From NCBI GenBank assembly GCA_958448395.1, contig CAUDDP010000018.1:1-31548 (forward strand): DNA of 31,548 nt, read 5' to 3'. Made by a program: the position numbers and the translations under genes. This DNA comes from an uncultured Oscillospiraceae bacterium. Lineage in GTDB: Bacteria; Bacillota; Clostridia; Oscillospirales; Ruminococcaceae. Of the stretch, positions 1 through 7,139 are shown in pieces (the stretch's first letter is position 1; every line of letters starts with the position of its first letter). A model generated the notes under the pieces. The model saw nothing but the letters and a program-made list of their open reading frames with translations. It had not been told where the DNA came from and searched no databases.

Positions 1-65
1 TTTCAACGAAATTTTCCTCAGAGCCTGTTCAAATCCTTAAGTTGATGACATTGGCAGAGGCGGAG
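1..65 (+). other. Probable 3' end of an upstream gene (frame uncertain)
   Basis: The first bases probably hold the tail of a gene that starts outside the window, because a strong terminator follows at once. Frame 1 closes at a TGA at 43-45, frame 2 at a TAA at 38-40, and frame 3 stays open to 110 through the terminator. Frame 1 fits the terminator position best, but 14 residues are too few to name a product. Confidence 0.3.
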
Positions 66-100
66 CGTCTGTATGAACAGTCATGCAGACGTTTTTCTTT
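66..100 (+). terminator. Rho-independent terminator of the upstream gene
   Basis: A 10-bp stem (66-75 with 82-91, one G-T pair) with a 6-base loop is followed directly by a T-rich run at 92-100. It separates the upstream gene from the DUF5662-dtd unit. The T-run overlaps the -35 box of the next promoter. Confidence 0.75.
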
Positions 101-126
101 ACAGCAATGAAAAAATATGCTACAAT
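98..126 (+). promoter_or_regulatory. SigA-type promoter for the DUF5662-dtd operon
   Basis: TTTACA (98-103) and TACAAT (121-126) are separated by exactly 17 bases, and a TG dinucleotide one base before the -10 makes it an extended -10 promoter. The start codon at 156 leaves a short leader. Confidence 0.7.
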
Positions 127-155
127 AAGAAAACAGAAACAGGAGGCGATTGCAC

Positions 156-755
156 ATGATTCCGCAAGCTTGGCATCATTTCAGGCTGATTACCCGCCAT
201 CGGCATAAGGTCATTGCACACTGCCGAAAGGCAGGCATTCTTTGGCAGGGGTTACGGCACGATTTATCGAAATACAGTCCAACAGAGTTCTTTGCCGGGG
301 TCAAATATTATCAGGGTAACCGGAGTCCCAATGAAAAAGAACGAGAGACATTGGGGTATTCGCTGGCATGGATGCACCATAAAGGCAGAAACCGACACCA
401 CTTTGAATATTGGACGGATTATGATCCAAAGACAAAGCAGATGCGTCCTGTACAAATGCCGGCACGCTTTGTGGCAGAAATGTTCTGCGATCGGGTAGCA
501 GCCAGCAAAATTTATAAAGGGGCAAATTATGATACCCACTGTCCGCTGCAATATTTTCAAAATTCTACTTCTCGAAAAAGGGGCTGTCTGCATCCGGAAA
601 CGGAGCGGCAACTGATGTATTTGCTGGAAGTGCTGGCGGAAAAGGGGGAAGCAGAGGCATTTGCAGCCGTGCGAGCCATGATAAAAGCAGAAAAATTGGA
701 GAAAAAGGAGAAAAAATTGCATGCGACTGGTTGTACAAAGAGTCACACAAGCTGA
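156..755 (+). CDS. DUF5662 family protein
   Basis: This encodes a 199-residue soluble protein that I recognise as the DUF5662 family, a group of unknown function common in Firmicutes. Family-like blocks are visible: a basic N-terminal helix, then GLRHDLSKYSPTEF (about residues 33-46), GVKYYQ, GYSLAWMHHKGRNRHH and FEYWTDY. The conserved His and Asp residues in HDLSKYS and the His-rich MHHKGRNRHHFEYW block look like a possible metal site; that is inference. ATG at 156 was chosen because AGGAGG (141-146) lies nine bases before it, whereas an upstream in-frame TTG at 150 would sit too close. The last 35 bases overlap dtd in another frame, so the two are probably translationally coupled. Confidence 0.85.
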   Translation: MIPQAWHHFRLITRHRHKVIAHCRKAGILWQGLRHDLSKYSPTEFFAGVKYYQGNRSPNEKERETLGYSLAWMHHKGRNRHHFEYWTDYDPKTKQMRPVQMPARFVAEMFCDRVAASKIYKGANYDTHCPLQYFQNSTSRKRGCLHPETERQLMYLLEVLAEKGEAEAFAAVRAMIKAEKLEKKEKKLHATGCTKSHTS

Positions 756-1173
756 CGTTACGGTTTCTGGTGAGGTTGTTGGAGCAATTGGGAAAGGCTA
801 TTTGGTATTGGTTGGAATTGGACAGGAAGATACCGAAGAAATTGTAGAGAAAATGGCAGATAAGATGATGCGGCTGCGGATTTTTTCCGATGAAAATGAT
901 AAGATCAACTTGTCTTTACAGGATGTTGGCGGAGATTTGCTGCTGGTATCACAGTTTACATTGTATGCAGACTGTCGGAAGGGGAATCGCCCCAGTTTTA
1001 TTCGTGCCGGAGCACCGCAAAGGGCGGAGCAATTGTATGAATATATGATTGCCTATTGTCGGCAGACTGTTCCAGTGGTGGAACATGGGGTATTTGGTGC
1101 TGATATGCAGGTTTCCCTTTGCAATGATGGACCATTTACGATTGTGTTGGATTCGGATGAGATAATAAAGTAG
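721..1173 (+). CDS. dtd: D-aminoacyl-tRNA deacylase
   Basis: DTD hydrolyses D-amino acids mischarged onto tRNA, especially D-Tyr-tRNA and Gly-tRNA(Ala), and acts as a cytosolic homodimer that proofreads translation. The 150-residue length is typical. The SQFTLYAD motif (S77-T80) and the C-terminal NDGPFT motif (N135-T140), which supplies the Gly-cisPro dipeptide at the chiral-selective site of the partner subunit, are both present. The start at 721 has AAGGAG at 705-710. The gene begins inside the end of the DUF5662 gene and has no promoter of its own, so it is the second gene of a two-gene operon. No key residue is missing. Confidence 0.97.
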   Translation: MRLVVQRVTQADVTVSGEVVGAIGKGYLVLVGIGQEDTEEIVEKMADKMMRLRIFSDENDKINLSLQDVGGDLLLVSQFTLYADCRKGNRPSFIRAGAPQRAEQLYEYMIAYCRQTVPVVEHGVFGADMQVSLCNDGPFTIVLDSDEIIK

Positions 1174-1200
1174 AGAAATTAAACTAATTTTAAAATTGTG

Positions 1201-1229
1201 TTGACAAACGTTCTGGATTCTGTTATACT
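1201..1229 (+). promoter_or_regulatory. Near-consensus SigA promoter
   Basis: TTGACA (1201-1206) and TATACT (1224-1229) have a 17-base spacer. It lies 28 bases after dtd and would transcribe the unknown gene at 1304 from about position 1236. No terminator separates it from dtd. Confidence 0.85.
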
Positions 1230-1303
1230 AAAGATAGCCGTTGGGGCGGACACCCATCATAAAAAACAGTACGGCAATTTGAATACCAGAGGGGAAGAAA
1301 CCC

Positions 1304-2098
1304 ATGCCAAAAAACGTAATGGTACAGGATGCCGCCGGTCAGTTTATCGGCAGCACCTATTTGAGAAGAGCAAAAGGACTTTTGAAAAGCGGTCGTGCCG
1401 TTCTGGTGGACGACCACACGATCCAGCTGCGTGCGTCTGCACAGAACGCAGCCGCTCCCGATGATAAAAAGGAGCAGAATATGGAACAGGAAATTTTGTT
1501 TTGTGCAAAGGCATTTTATCAGAAACCGGAAACGGATTGCAGTCTGCTGACAATGCATGATGCCAGTGGTGAACCAATGGAAGTTTGGGAATTGAATGGG
1601 GAAGCAGCACCAGCTGTCATTACTGCACAGTTGCAGCAACTGCCGCTGACAGATTATGTACTTCGGTTTGCAGTGGTTGGCAGTGCGGAAGCAGAAATCT
1701 TACGCTGCACCATCACTGTCGCAGCCGATACCAAAACCTACGCATTGGAGCAGGGACATTATCAGCCGCAGTACAGTCGGAAAACGGCAGATGGTGCATT
1801 GCTGCGTGTCTATGCCGTGCCGGTGCAGACTGATGCGGATGGAGCGGTAACCGTGGAAATTGCAGCGAAACAGGTGGCTGTACAGGTTTTACCAATACAG
1901 CCAGAGGGCGTTTATGCAGCGATGCCGCCGTATGATTACAGCGATTGGAAGCAGGAAACCGTCTCTGCCAATAAGGCAGTGATCAATTTGGCAAATGCCA
2001 AGCTGCCGAAGAGTGCCTTGCTGCAAATTCTTGCAAACTGTGGCGAACAGGCAGATGTGAATCTGGAAAATGCCGATATTTACAATGATATGGAATAA
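1304..2098 (+). CDS. Unknown protein with RRXRR/PLMP-like N-terminal segment
   Basis: I do not recognise this 264-residue protein as a whole. Residues 4-43 follow the pattern of the RRXRR (PLMP) segment at the N-terminus of IscB and related HNH proteins: hydrophobic strand, Asp, a Gly turn, then RRAKGLLKSGRA and a final TIQLR strand. IscB itself reads roughly ARARKLLKKGKA followed by FTIQL. No HNH or RuvC motif follows. After a linker (about 44-57), the rest is acidic, probably beta-rich, and contains no signal peptide or membrane segment. The start has AGAGGGG at 1288-1294 and a strong promoter upstream. A second well-placed ribosome site and ATG occur inside the gene (see 1466-1483). It is monocistronic, ending before a strong terminator. 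Confidence 0.8.
   Translation: MPKNVMVQDAAGQFIGSTYLRRAKGLLKSGRAVLVDDHTIQLRASAQNAAAPDDKKEQNMEQEILFCAKAFYQKPETDCSLLTMHDASGEPMEVWELNGEAAPAVITAQLQQLPLTDYVLRFAVVGSAEAEILRCTITVAADTKTYALEQGHYQPQYSRKTADGALLRVYAVPVQTDADGAVTVEIAAKQVAVQVLPIQPEGVYAAMPPYDYSDWKQETVSANKAVINLANAKLPKSALLQILANCGEQADVNLENADIYNDME
1466..1483 (+). promoter_or_regulatory. Internal ribosome binding site and in-frame ATG
   Basis: AAAAAGGAG (1466-1474) stands six bases before an in-frame ATG at 1481. Initiation here would give a 205-residue form that lacks exactly the RRXRR-like segment and linker. The site is better than that of the full-length start, but use is unproven. Confidence 0.45.
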
Positions 2099-2130
2099 CC
2101 GCTTTTTCAGTTGTAATATGGAATAAAAGA

Positions 2131-2173
2131 ACCGCCCTTGCTTTTTGTGGGAAGCAGGGGCGGTTTTGTTTTT
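2131..2173 (+). terminator. Bidirectional rho-independent terminator
   Basis: A 13-bp stem with one G-T pair (2131-2143 with 2152-2164) and an 8-base loop is followed by a T-run (2165-2173). It ends the unknown gene on the plus strand and, read on the other strand, the RlmL-like gene that stops at 2179. Confidence 0.85.
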
Positions 2174-2178
2174 ATGAA

Positions 2179-3300
2179 TTATTCTCCATAATAAGAGAAC
2201 AGTTGACAGGGAATCATACCATTATAAAGTTTTCGCCGTTTGGTTGCCGGTTTGCCAAAGAAGGTTTCAAAATTGGCATCCGGAGAAATGATGTAGCAAG
2301 GATACTGCTTATTTGCCGGAAACACACTGCCCATGATTTTGTACAGCGATTCCGCCGCTTGTACATCTAACAGCCGTTCCCCGTAAGGTGGATTACAGAG
2401 GATAATTTGTTCTGGTACAGCCGTAAAATCGACAATGTCCCGCTGCATGACCTGAATTCTTGTCTTGACACCTGCCTTACGGATGTTTTCCTCTGAAAGC
2501 TGGATGGCTTCCGGGTCACAATCAAACCCATAGGCTTCAAATGTCGTATCCCGCCAAATGGCAGCAATGGCTTCTGCTCTGGCATCTGCCCAGACAGTGG
2601 CTGGAATGCAGTCCCAGCGTTCTGCTGCGAAGTGGCGGTGCAGTCCCGGAGCAATGTGCATGGCCTTAAATGCCGCTTCAATTAGTAGGGTACCGCTGCC
2701 ACAGAACGGGTCACAGACAACACTGTCATGCTTCACTCTTGCCAAATCCACAATGCCGGCGGCTAATGTCTCCTTAATGGGGGCAGCATTGGCATTTCGC
2801 CGATAACCACGCTTGTGCAGTCCCACACCGGAACTGTCCAGATAAATGGTAGCGATATTTTTGCGGATGGAAAATTGAATTTGATGGATGGCACCGCTTT
2901 CTGTAAACCATGAAGTGCGGTATTTTTGCCGGAGTCGTTCTACAGCCGCCTTTTTTAAGATGGATTGGCAATCTGGCACACTGTGCAGTTTGGAATCCAA
3001 TGCATGTCCTTTGACTGGAAACGCATCGTCTTTTCCAATCCATTCTTCCAGCGGCAGCTTTTTCATGCCTTCAAATAACGCCTCAAAGGTATATGCTGGA
3101 AAACTGCCCAGTTGAATCAGCACCCGTTCCGCTGTTGACAGGCAGAGGTTGGCTTTTGCCAGCAGCAGCAAATCGCCTCGAAATAAAATTCTGCCGTCTT
3201 GTACCTGAATCTGTTCGGCTCCCAGCTTTTTCAATTCAAAATGCAATGTGTGCTCCAGTCCAAAATGACAAGGACAGCACATCAGAAATGTATTCTGCAT
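2179..3300 (-). CDS. THUMP-domain 23S rRNA guanine-N2 methyltransferase (RlmL/YpsC-like)
   Basis: The 373-residue protein has the order THUMP RNA-binding domain (about 1-160) then a Rossmann-like SAM-dependent methyltransferase. The SAM motif DPFCGSGT follows the VVCDP strand at about residue 195, and the catalytic motif ILCNPPYGERL is characteristic of N2-guanine base methylation. Its size and order match the single-domain RlmL/YpsC proteins of Firmicutes, not the fused RlmKL of enterobacteria; the probable target is G2445 of 23S rRNA (E. coli numbering), by family knowledge. The start is supported by AGGAAAGGA at 3309-3317. It lies downstream of the PBP gene on the same strand but is separated from it by a terminator; no convincing promoter is visible in the 40-base gap. 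Confidence 0.9.
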   Translation of the reverse strand: MQNTFLMCCPCHFGLEHTLHFELKKLGAEQIQVQDGRILFRGDLLLLAKANLCLSTAERVLIQLGSFPAYTFEALFEGMKKLPLEEWIGKDDAFPVKGHALDSKLHSVPDCQSILKKAAVERLRQKYRTSWFTESGAIHQIQFSIRKNIATIYLDSSGVGLHKRGYRRNANAAPIKETLAAGIVDLARVKHDSVVCDPFCGSGTLLIEAAFKAMHIAPGLHRHFAAERWDCIPATVWADARAEAIAAIWRDTTFEAYGFDCDPEAIQLSEENIRKAGVKTRIQVMQRDIVDFTAVPEQIILCNPPYGERLLDVQAAESLYKIMGSVFPANKQYPCYIISPDANFETFFGKPATKRRKLYNGMIPCQLFSYYGE

Positions 3301-3342
3301 GATGATATTCCTTTCCTGTTTTTTGTTTTTCTAACTCAGAAA

Positions 3343-3378
3343 AAGAAGCACAGCAAAATTGTGTGCTTCTTTTATTTT
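3343..3378 (-). terminator. Terminator after the class A PBP gene
   Basis: A perfect 10-bp stem (3343-3352 with 3362-3371) and 9-base loop lies 20 bases beyond the PBP stop. Read on the minus strand, it is followed by a run of T. A T-run also follows on the plus strand, so it could act both ways. Confidence 0.75.
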
Positions 3379-3391
3379 TTATAAGATTGTT

Positions 3392-6178
3392 TTATTCAGA
3401 GGATTGTCCACCGCCAGAATCGCCGCCGCCGGCGTCACCTCCGCCACTGCTTTGACTATTGTCACCGCTGCTGGAACTGCTGGATTCTTCCCCACCGTGA
3501 CTGCTGCTGCTTTCACTGTTATGACTGCTGGAGTTTTCCTCACTGCTGTTTTCATCGTTGGCTGGTTCATAGGATGGCGTAGAAGGTGTGGTGTAATGAT
3601 ATCCAGTGCATTCATCGCAGACTGGAGCATTGGTAGATTTCCAATAGCCTGTACCAAGCTTTTTGCAGTTGTCACCTGCAATCTTGCCGGACTTTGCACA
3701 AACATAGCCTTCTATGACATCATCATTGGTTGGATAGCTTGCACCTGTATCCAATTTGTCTGCATATTCGCCGATGATGTTATACCAAATTTGATCCGAT
3801 TCCAAGGTATCCGGAAGAGACTGTCGTTCGGTGTAGCCAATCCAGACACCGCTGACGAAATCTTCTGTCAAGCCAACAAAGGTCAAATCATACCAGTTTT
3901 CTGTGGTACCGGTTTTTCCGGCAACCTGTTTGTTTTCCAGTTTTGCCTTATCACCAGTGCCGTTTTCTACGACATTTTGCAGCAACTTGTTCATGACATA
4001 AGCGGTTTGACTGCTGACTGCCTTTCTTGGACTGCCGTCATTCTCATAGATCAGGGTATCTTCCCCCTGCTTGACCCACTTGATAATGTGTGGTTCGTAG
4101 TGTGTGCCGCCGTTTCCATAGGGAATGTAGCTGGAAACCAGATTTTCCAGTGTGACACCATAGGTCAGGGCACCCAAAGAAAGTGGTGCGAGGTCATTGT
4201 CAGTCTGGTTGTCACTGGAGATGTCGTCCAGCTTCAGCCCCAATTTTTCTCTGGCAAAGTCAAAGATCGGTTGTGTGCCAATCTGGTCACAGATTTTTAC
4301 GGGAACGGTATTCAACGATTTTGCCAATGCATCATAGGCAAAAATCGAATTGTGGGAATAGGTGTCGCTGTAGTTGACCGGCCAGTCTTCCCCATCTATT
4401 TCTTTCAGCGGTTCATCAATGAAAGGAGAACCCCAGTGGATGGTGTCATTTTCCAAAGCCAGACCATAAGTGGTCAACGGCTTGATGGTGGAACCCGGTT
4501 GACGGGGTTCCATGGTAGCATAGTTCCAGCAGAGGGAATCGGTTTTCTCCCCGATACTGCCGACGATCGCTTTGATGTTTCCCTCATAGTCCATTGCAAT
4601 AAATGCGGACTCTGGATAAAGTGTCTCATCATTGGTGTAGTCGCCGTCGCCGTTTTCATCCAGATACAAGCCGACTTCTTCTTCACCGACCAAGTTGTTT
4701 AAATCCTTATATTTATCTTCTACATAGGACTGCATATCCAGATCTACGGTTGTTGCAATTTGATAACCGCCGGCATTGATACGGGCAATGGCTTCTTTGG
4801 AAGAGAGGTTATACGTTTCTTCGAGATAGGCTGCAAATTCATAAATGGCTGTATCGACCACCCAAGAAGTGGCGGCTGCACTGAGATATTCATTTTCCTC
4901 TTCCGGATGAAGTTCTTGATATTCTTCTGAATCTGTGAAAATCAGTTCCTCGTTTAATGCTGCCTGATATTCGTCATAGGTAATCGAACCGTTGTCGTAC
5001 ATTTGCAGTAAAACATATTTCTGCCGTTTTTTGTTTGCCGCTTTCCCTGTGTTGATAAATTCGCCGGTGGTTTCATCTTCATAGCCAGCGGTGGGATTTA
5101 AGCTGTTTGGGCTTTTTGGAATTGCAGCCAGGGAGGCAGCTTCTGCAATATCCAATTCGCTGACATCTTTGCCAAAATAGGTTTGAGCAGCAAGTTGCAC
5201 ACCATTAACTGGACCACCGAATCCGATATAGTTCAAATAATTTTCGAGGATTTCATCTTTGCTGTAGTTTTGTTCCAGTTCCATCGCACGGAAAATCTCT
5301 CGGATTTTTCTCGCTGGAGACTGCACATCGTCACCAGTGATATTCTTTACCAGCTGCTGTGTGATGGTGGAGCCGCCGACATCTGTGTTATAGATATGAA
5401 TGAACATATTTACAAATGCATAGAACGTTCTTCGATAATCGACCCCTTCATGTGTATAGAATCGCTCATCTTCCGCAGAGACGAACGCATCCTTGACATG
5501 CTGTGGAATCTGATCAATGGTTACCGGAATGCGTTCCGTACGGTTATTGACCTTGTACAGGCAAATCAATTCCCCATTTGTATCGTTGGCATAGACATAA
5601 GTGTTGTTTTTCATTTCCAGTTCTTCGATGGTAACTTCGGACACTTCATCCCGGAAACTCATAACATAGACTGTCATTCCAGTTGCCACAATGGTGCCGG
5701 TGATGATACAAATCAGGAAAAGAGAGACCAGTGTGGTGCAGAGAATGGAAAGTACTTTTCGCAGCATGGGAAACCGTTTTGGTTTATCGACTTGAAGAGC
5801 CTCGTTGTAATAGGGATATTCTGGTGTACCCGTTGGCGGCTTGTTGCAGAGTGCTGCATCGGTATCATTCTGATAGACAACAGATTCTTTTGGGTCTGTC
5901 TGTGGTTTTTCCGGAGGTCGTTTGGCAGCTTGCGGTTTTGGTGCATTGGTTTTTGCAGCCATTGGCTTTGCCGGAACAGGTTTGACAGCCCTGTTCTTTT
6001 GGGGGTGAAGCGGTGCTCCTGTTTGTTTGGGGCGAACCGGTTTCTTGTTTGCTGCTGTTTTTTTTGTAGTTGATTTTGGATTGCCGGCTGGATTCTGTGT
6101 TTTTTTTCCGACATGGGGGGTTCCGGTATTTGCCGCAGCCGGATGTTGCTTGTGGTTGCGGGATTGATCCTTGTCCAT
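3392..6178 (-). CDS. Class A penicillin-binding protein (PBP1A type)
   Basis: This bifunctional peptidoglycan synthase polymerises lipid II and cross-links the glycan strands at the outer face of the membrane. Its 928 residues run: a basic Pro/Lys-rich cytoplasmic tail (1-135), one membrane segment (about 142-172), a GT51 glycosyltransferase with the catalytic Glu in EDERFYTHEG (E236) and GGSTITQQ, then a transpeptidase with S563-TIK, S621-LN and AGKTGTTEN. An unusual insertion at 507-518 reads as a perfect EF-hand calcium loop (D-x-N-x-D-G-D...E). The C-terminus has four Cys residues and a Ser/Gly/Glu-rich disordered tail of about 50 residues. AGAAAGGAT lies before the ATG at 6178, and a promoter at 6298-6326 drives it. 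Confidence 0.95.
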   Translation of the reverse strand: MDKDQSRNHKQHPAAANTGTPHVGKKTQNPAGNPKSTTKKTAANKKPVRPKQTGAPLHPQKNRAVKPVPAKPMAAKTNAPKPQAAKRPPEKPQTDPKESVVYQNDTDAALCNKPPTGTPEYPYYNEALQVDKPKRFPMLRKVLSILCTTLVSLFLICIITGTIVATGMTVYVMSFRDEVSEVTIEELEMKNNTYVYANDTNGELICLYKVNNRTERIPVTIDQIPQHVKDAFVSAEDERFYTHEGVDYRRTFYAFVNMFIHIYNTDVGGSTITQQLVKNITGDDVQSPARKIREIFRAMELEQNYSKDEILENYLNYIGFGGPVNGVQLAAQTYFGKDVSELDIAEAASLAAIPKSPNSLNPTAGYEDETTGEFINTGKAANKKRQKYVLLQMYDNGSITYDEYQAALNEELIFTDSEEYQELHPEEENEYLSAAATSWVVDTAIYEFAAYLEETYNLSSKEAIARINAGGYQIATTVDLDMQSYVEDKYKDLNNLVGEEEVGLYLDENGDGDYTNDETLYPESAFIAMDYEGNIKAIVGSIGEKTDSLCWNYATMEPRQPGSTIKPLTTYGLALENDTIHWGSPFIDEPLKEIDGEDWPVNYSDTYSHNSIFAYDALAKSLNTVPVKICDQIGTQPIFDFAREKLGLKLDDISSDNQTDNDLAPLSLGALTYGVTLENLVSSYIPYGNGGTHYEPHIIKWVKQGEDTLIYENDGSPRKAVSSQTAYVMNKLLQNVVENGTGDKAKLENKQVAGKTGTTENWYDLTFVGLTEDFVSGVWIGYTERQSLPDTLESDQIWYNIIGEYADKLDTGASYPTNDDVIEGYVCAKSGKIAGDNCKKLGTGYWKSTNAPVCDECTGYHYTTPSTPSYEPANDENSSEENSSSHNSESSSSHGGEESSSSSSGDNSQSSGGGDAGGGDSGGGQSSE

Positions 6179-6297
6179 TGATGTGCATCCTTTCTGTTCT
6201 TGATGAAATCACACTGCAAGACAGCGTCAGTCATTGCAGGAAGCGTTCGGAATGTGAAATCCTGCTGTTTGGCAGGAAAGCGGGCAATATTTCTTTT

Positions 6298-6326
6298 ATT
6301 ATACCACAAAGTCGCTGAGATGTTAA
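6298..6326 (-). promoter_or_regulatory. Promoter of the class A PBP gene
   Basis: On the minus strand TTAACA (6326-6321) and TATAAT (6303-6298) are 17 bases apart, with TG just upstream of the -10 (extended -10). The leader to the ATG at 6178 is about 115 bases. Confidence 0.75.
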
Positions 6327-6479
6327 GCGGTTTCTGAAAAAAACTGATAAAAATATACACAATGTATAAAGTTTTCTTTTTTGGGAATCCTGTTTCTGTT
6401 ACTTATCCTAACTGTTTACGGTAGTCCATACCATTGGAGACGGAAGCGGTTGGAAAAAAGAATAGGAGGGAAACGGCAT

Positions 6480-6806
6480 ATGACAAAGTATCGGATGGTA
6501 TCTATCATTTTGATGAGTATTTTAATCGCAGCAGTAATTGTTTTGTGTGCACTGGCACAGGTGGCACAGAACCGAAAGGCAGCGGGGCGGCAGGAAGAAT
6601 CTGCAACATTGCCACAGGTGGATTATGTACTGGGGGAATATGATGGGTATTTGGCGTTATTTCGGGGAGAGCAGGAGCAGCCGTATCAAATTTTGGACAT
6701 GCCGGTGCAGTTGCTTTCGGATTATGATCGGGGGCAGATTACGGAAGGCATTCATGTACAGACTGAACAGGAATTGCGACAATTGGTAGAAGACTTTGCC
6801 TCATAA
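6480..6806 (+). CDS. Small membrane-anchored protein, BofC C-terminal-like
   Basis: The 108-residue product has a single N-terminal hydrophobic segment (about 6-26) and a soluble domain with the pattern VLGEYDGYLALFRG, then LSDYDRGQITEGI. That pattern recalls the short BofC_C-like domain proteins of Clostridia, in which BofC restrains a sporulation protease; the assignment is from memory and tentative. ATG at 6480 was chosen over upstream ATGs because AGGAGGG (6464-6470) lies ten bases before it. The gene is divergent from the PBP gene and has no recognisable partner. No clear promoter was found; a TATAAA at 6365-6370 lacks a good -35. Confidence 0.7.
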   Translation: MTKYRMVSIILMSILIAAVIVLCALAQVAQNRKAAGRQEESATLPQVDYVLGEYDGYLALFRGEQEQPYQILDMPVQLLSDYDRGQITEGIHVQTEQELRQLVEDFAS

Positions 6807-6847
6807 AGGGAAGGAAGAAGGTGGATTGGTAAGGGGATACCAGCATG

Positions 6848-6972
6848 CAAATCCATTTTCAAATTATGGGGTGGATTGCTCCGCTGCACGTCGCAGGCGA
6901 TTGCGGTCAGGCTGGCGCAGCTTGGCGGAGGTGAGACCGTTATCTATGAGGGAAAATACAAAAATTGATTTG
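6848..6972 (+). repeat. Dispersed TIR-bounded repeat, short copy
   Basis: This 125-base element begins CAAATCCATTTTC and ends with AAAATTGATTTG, whose reverse complement is CAAATCAATTTT (11 of 12 matching). Inside, CTCCGC near the 5' end can pair with GCGGAG near the 3' end. It shares its start, the middle block GCGATTGCGGTCA-GCTGG and its 3' end with the larger copy at 22207-22778. The gap between genes here (6807-7139) holds only this element and a terminator. No target duplication is obvious. Confidence 0.7.
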
Positions 6973-7031
6973 CGTGGGCTACCAGAAGATGCTGTAAAAA
7001 ACGCTTTAAAAACTTGATTTCCATAAAATAA

Positions 7032-7080
7032 ATCCCGTCAAAGCCGTGATTTACCATAGTTCTGACGGGATATTTTTGTT
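7032..7080. terminator. Terminator at the 3' end of purL
   Basis: A perfect 9-bp stem (7032-7040 with 7063-7071) encloses a 22-base loop and has T-rich flanks on both sides, so it could terminate purL on the minus strand and any transcript from the plus strand. Confidence 0.7.
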
Positions 7081-7139
7081 CTGAGGGGACTTCTTTTACA
7101 GCTCCCTTTTTGTATGTTAGAGAAGAGTAAGAGTGGGAA

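Noticed and set aside
1198..1464. 88-codon open frame
   Set aside because: It starts within the promoter at 1201 and overlaps the real gene at 1304 in another frame.
3359..4702. Long plus-strand open frame of 447 codons
   Set aside because: It is antisense to the PBP gene, whose translation has clear domains and motifs; the frame lacks a ribosome site and is a codon-usage shadow.
5183..6073. 296-codon plus-strand open frame
   Set aside because: Also antisense to the N-terminal half of the PBP; composition is Cys/Phe-rich and it matches no family.
6848..6972. Target-site duplication around the short element
   Set aside because: TACCAG occurs on both sides but at unequal distances, so it is probably chance.
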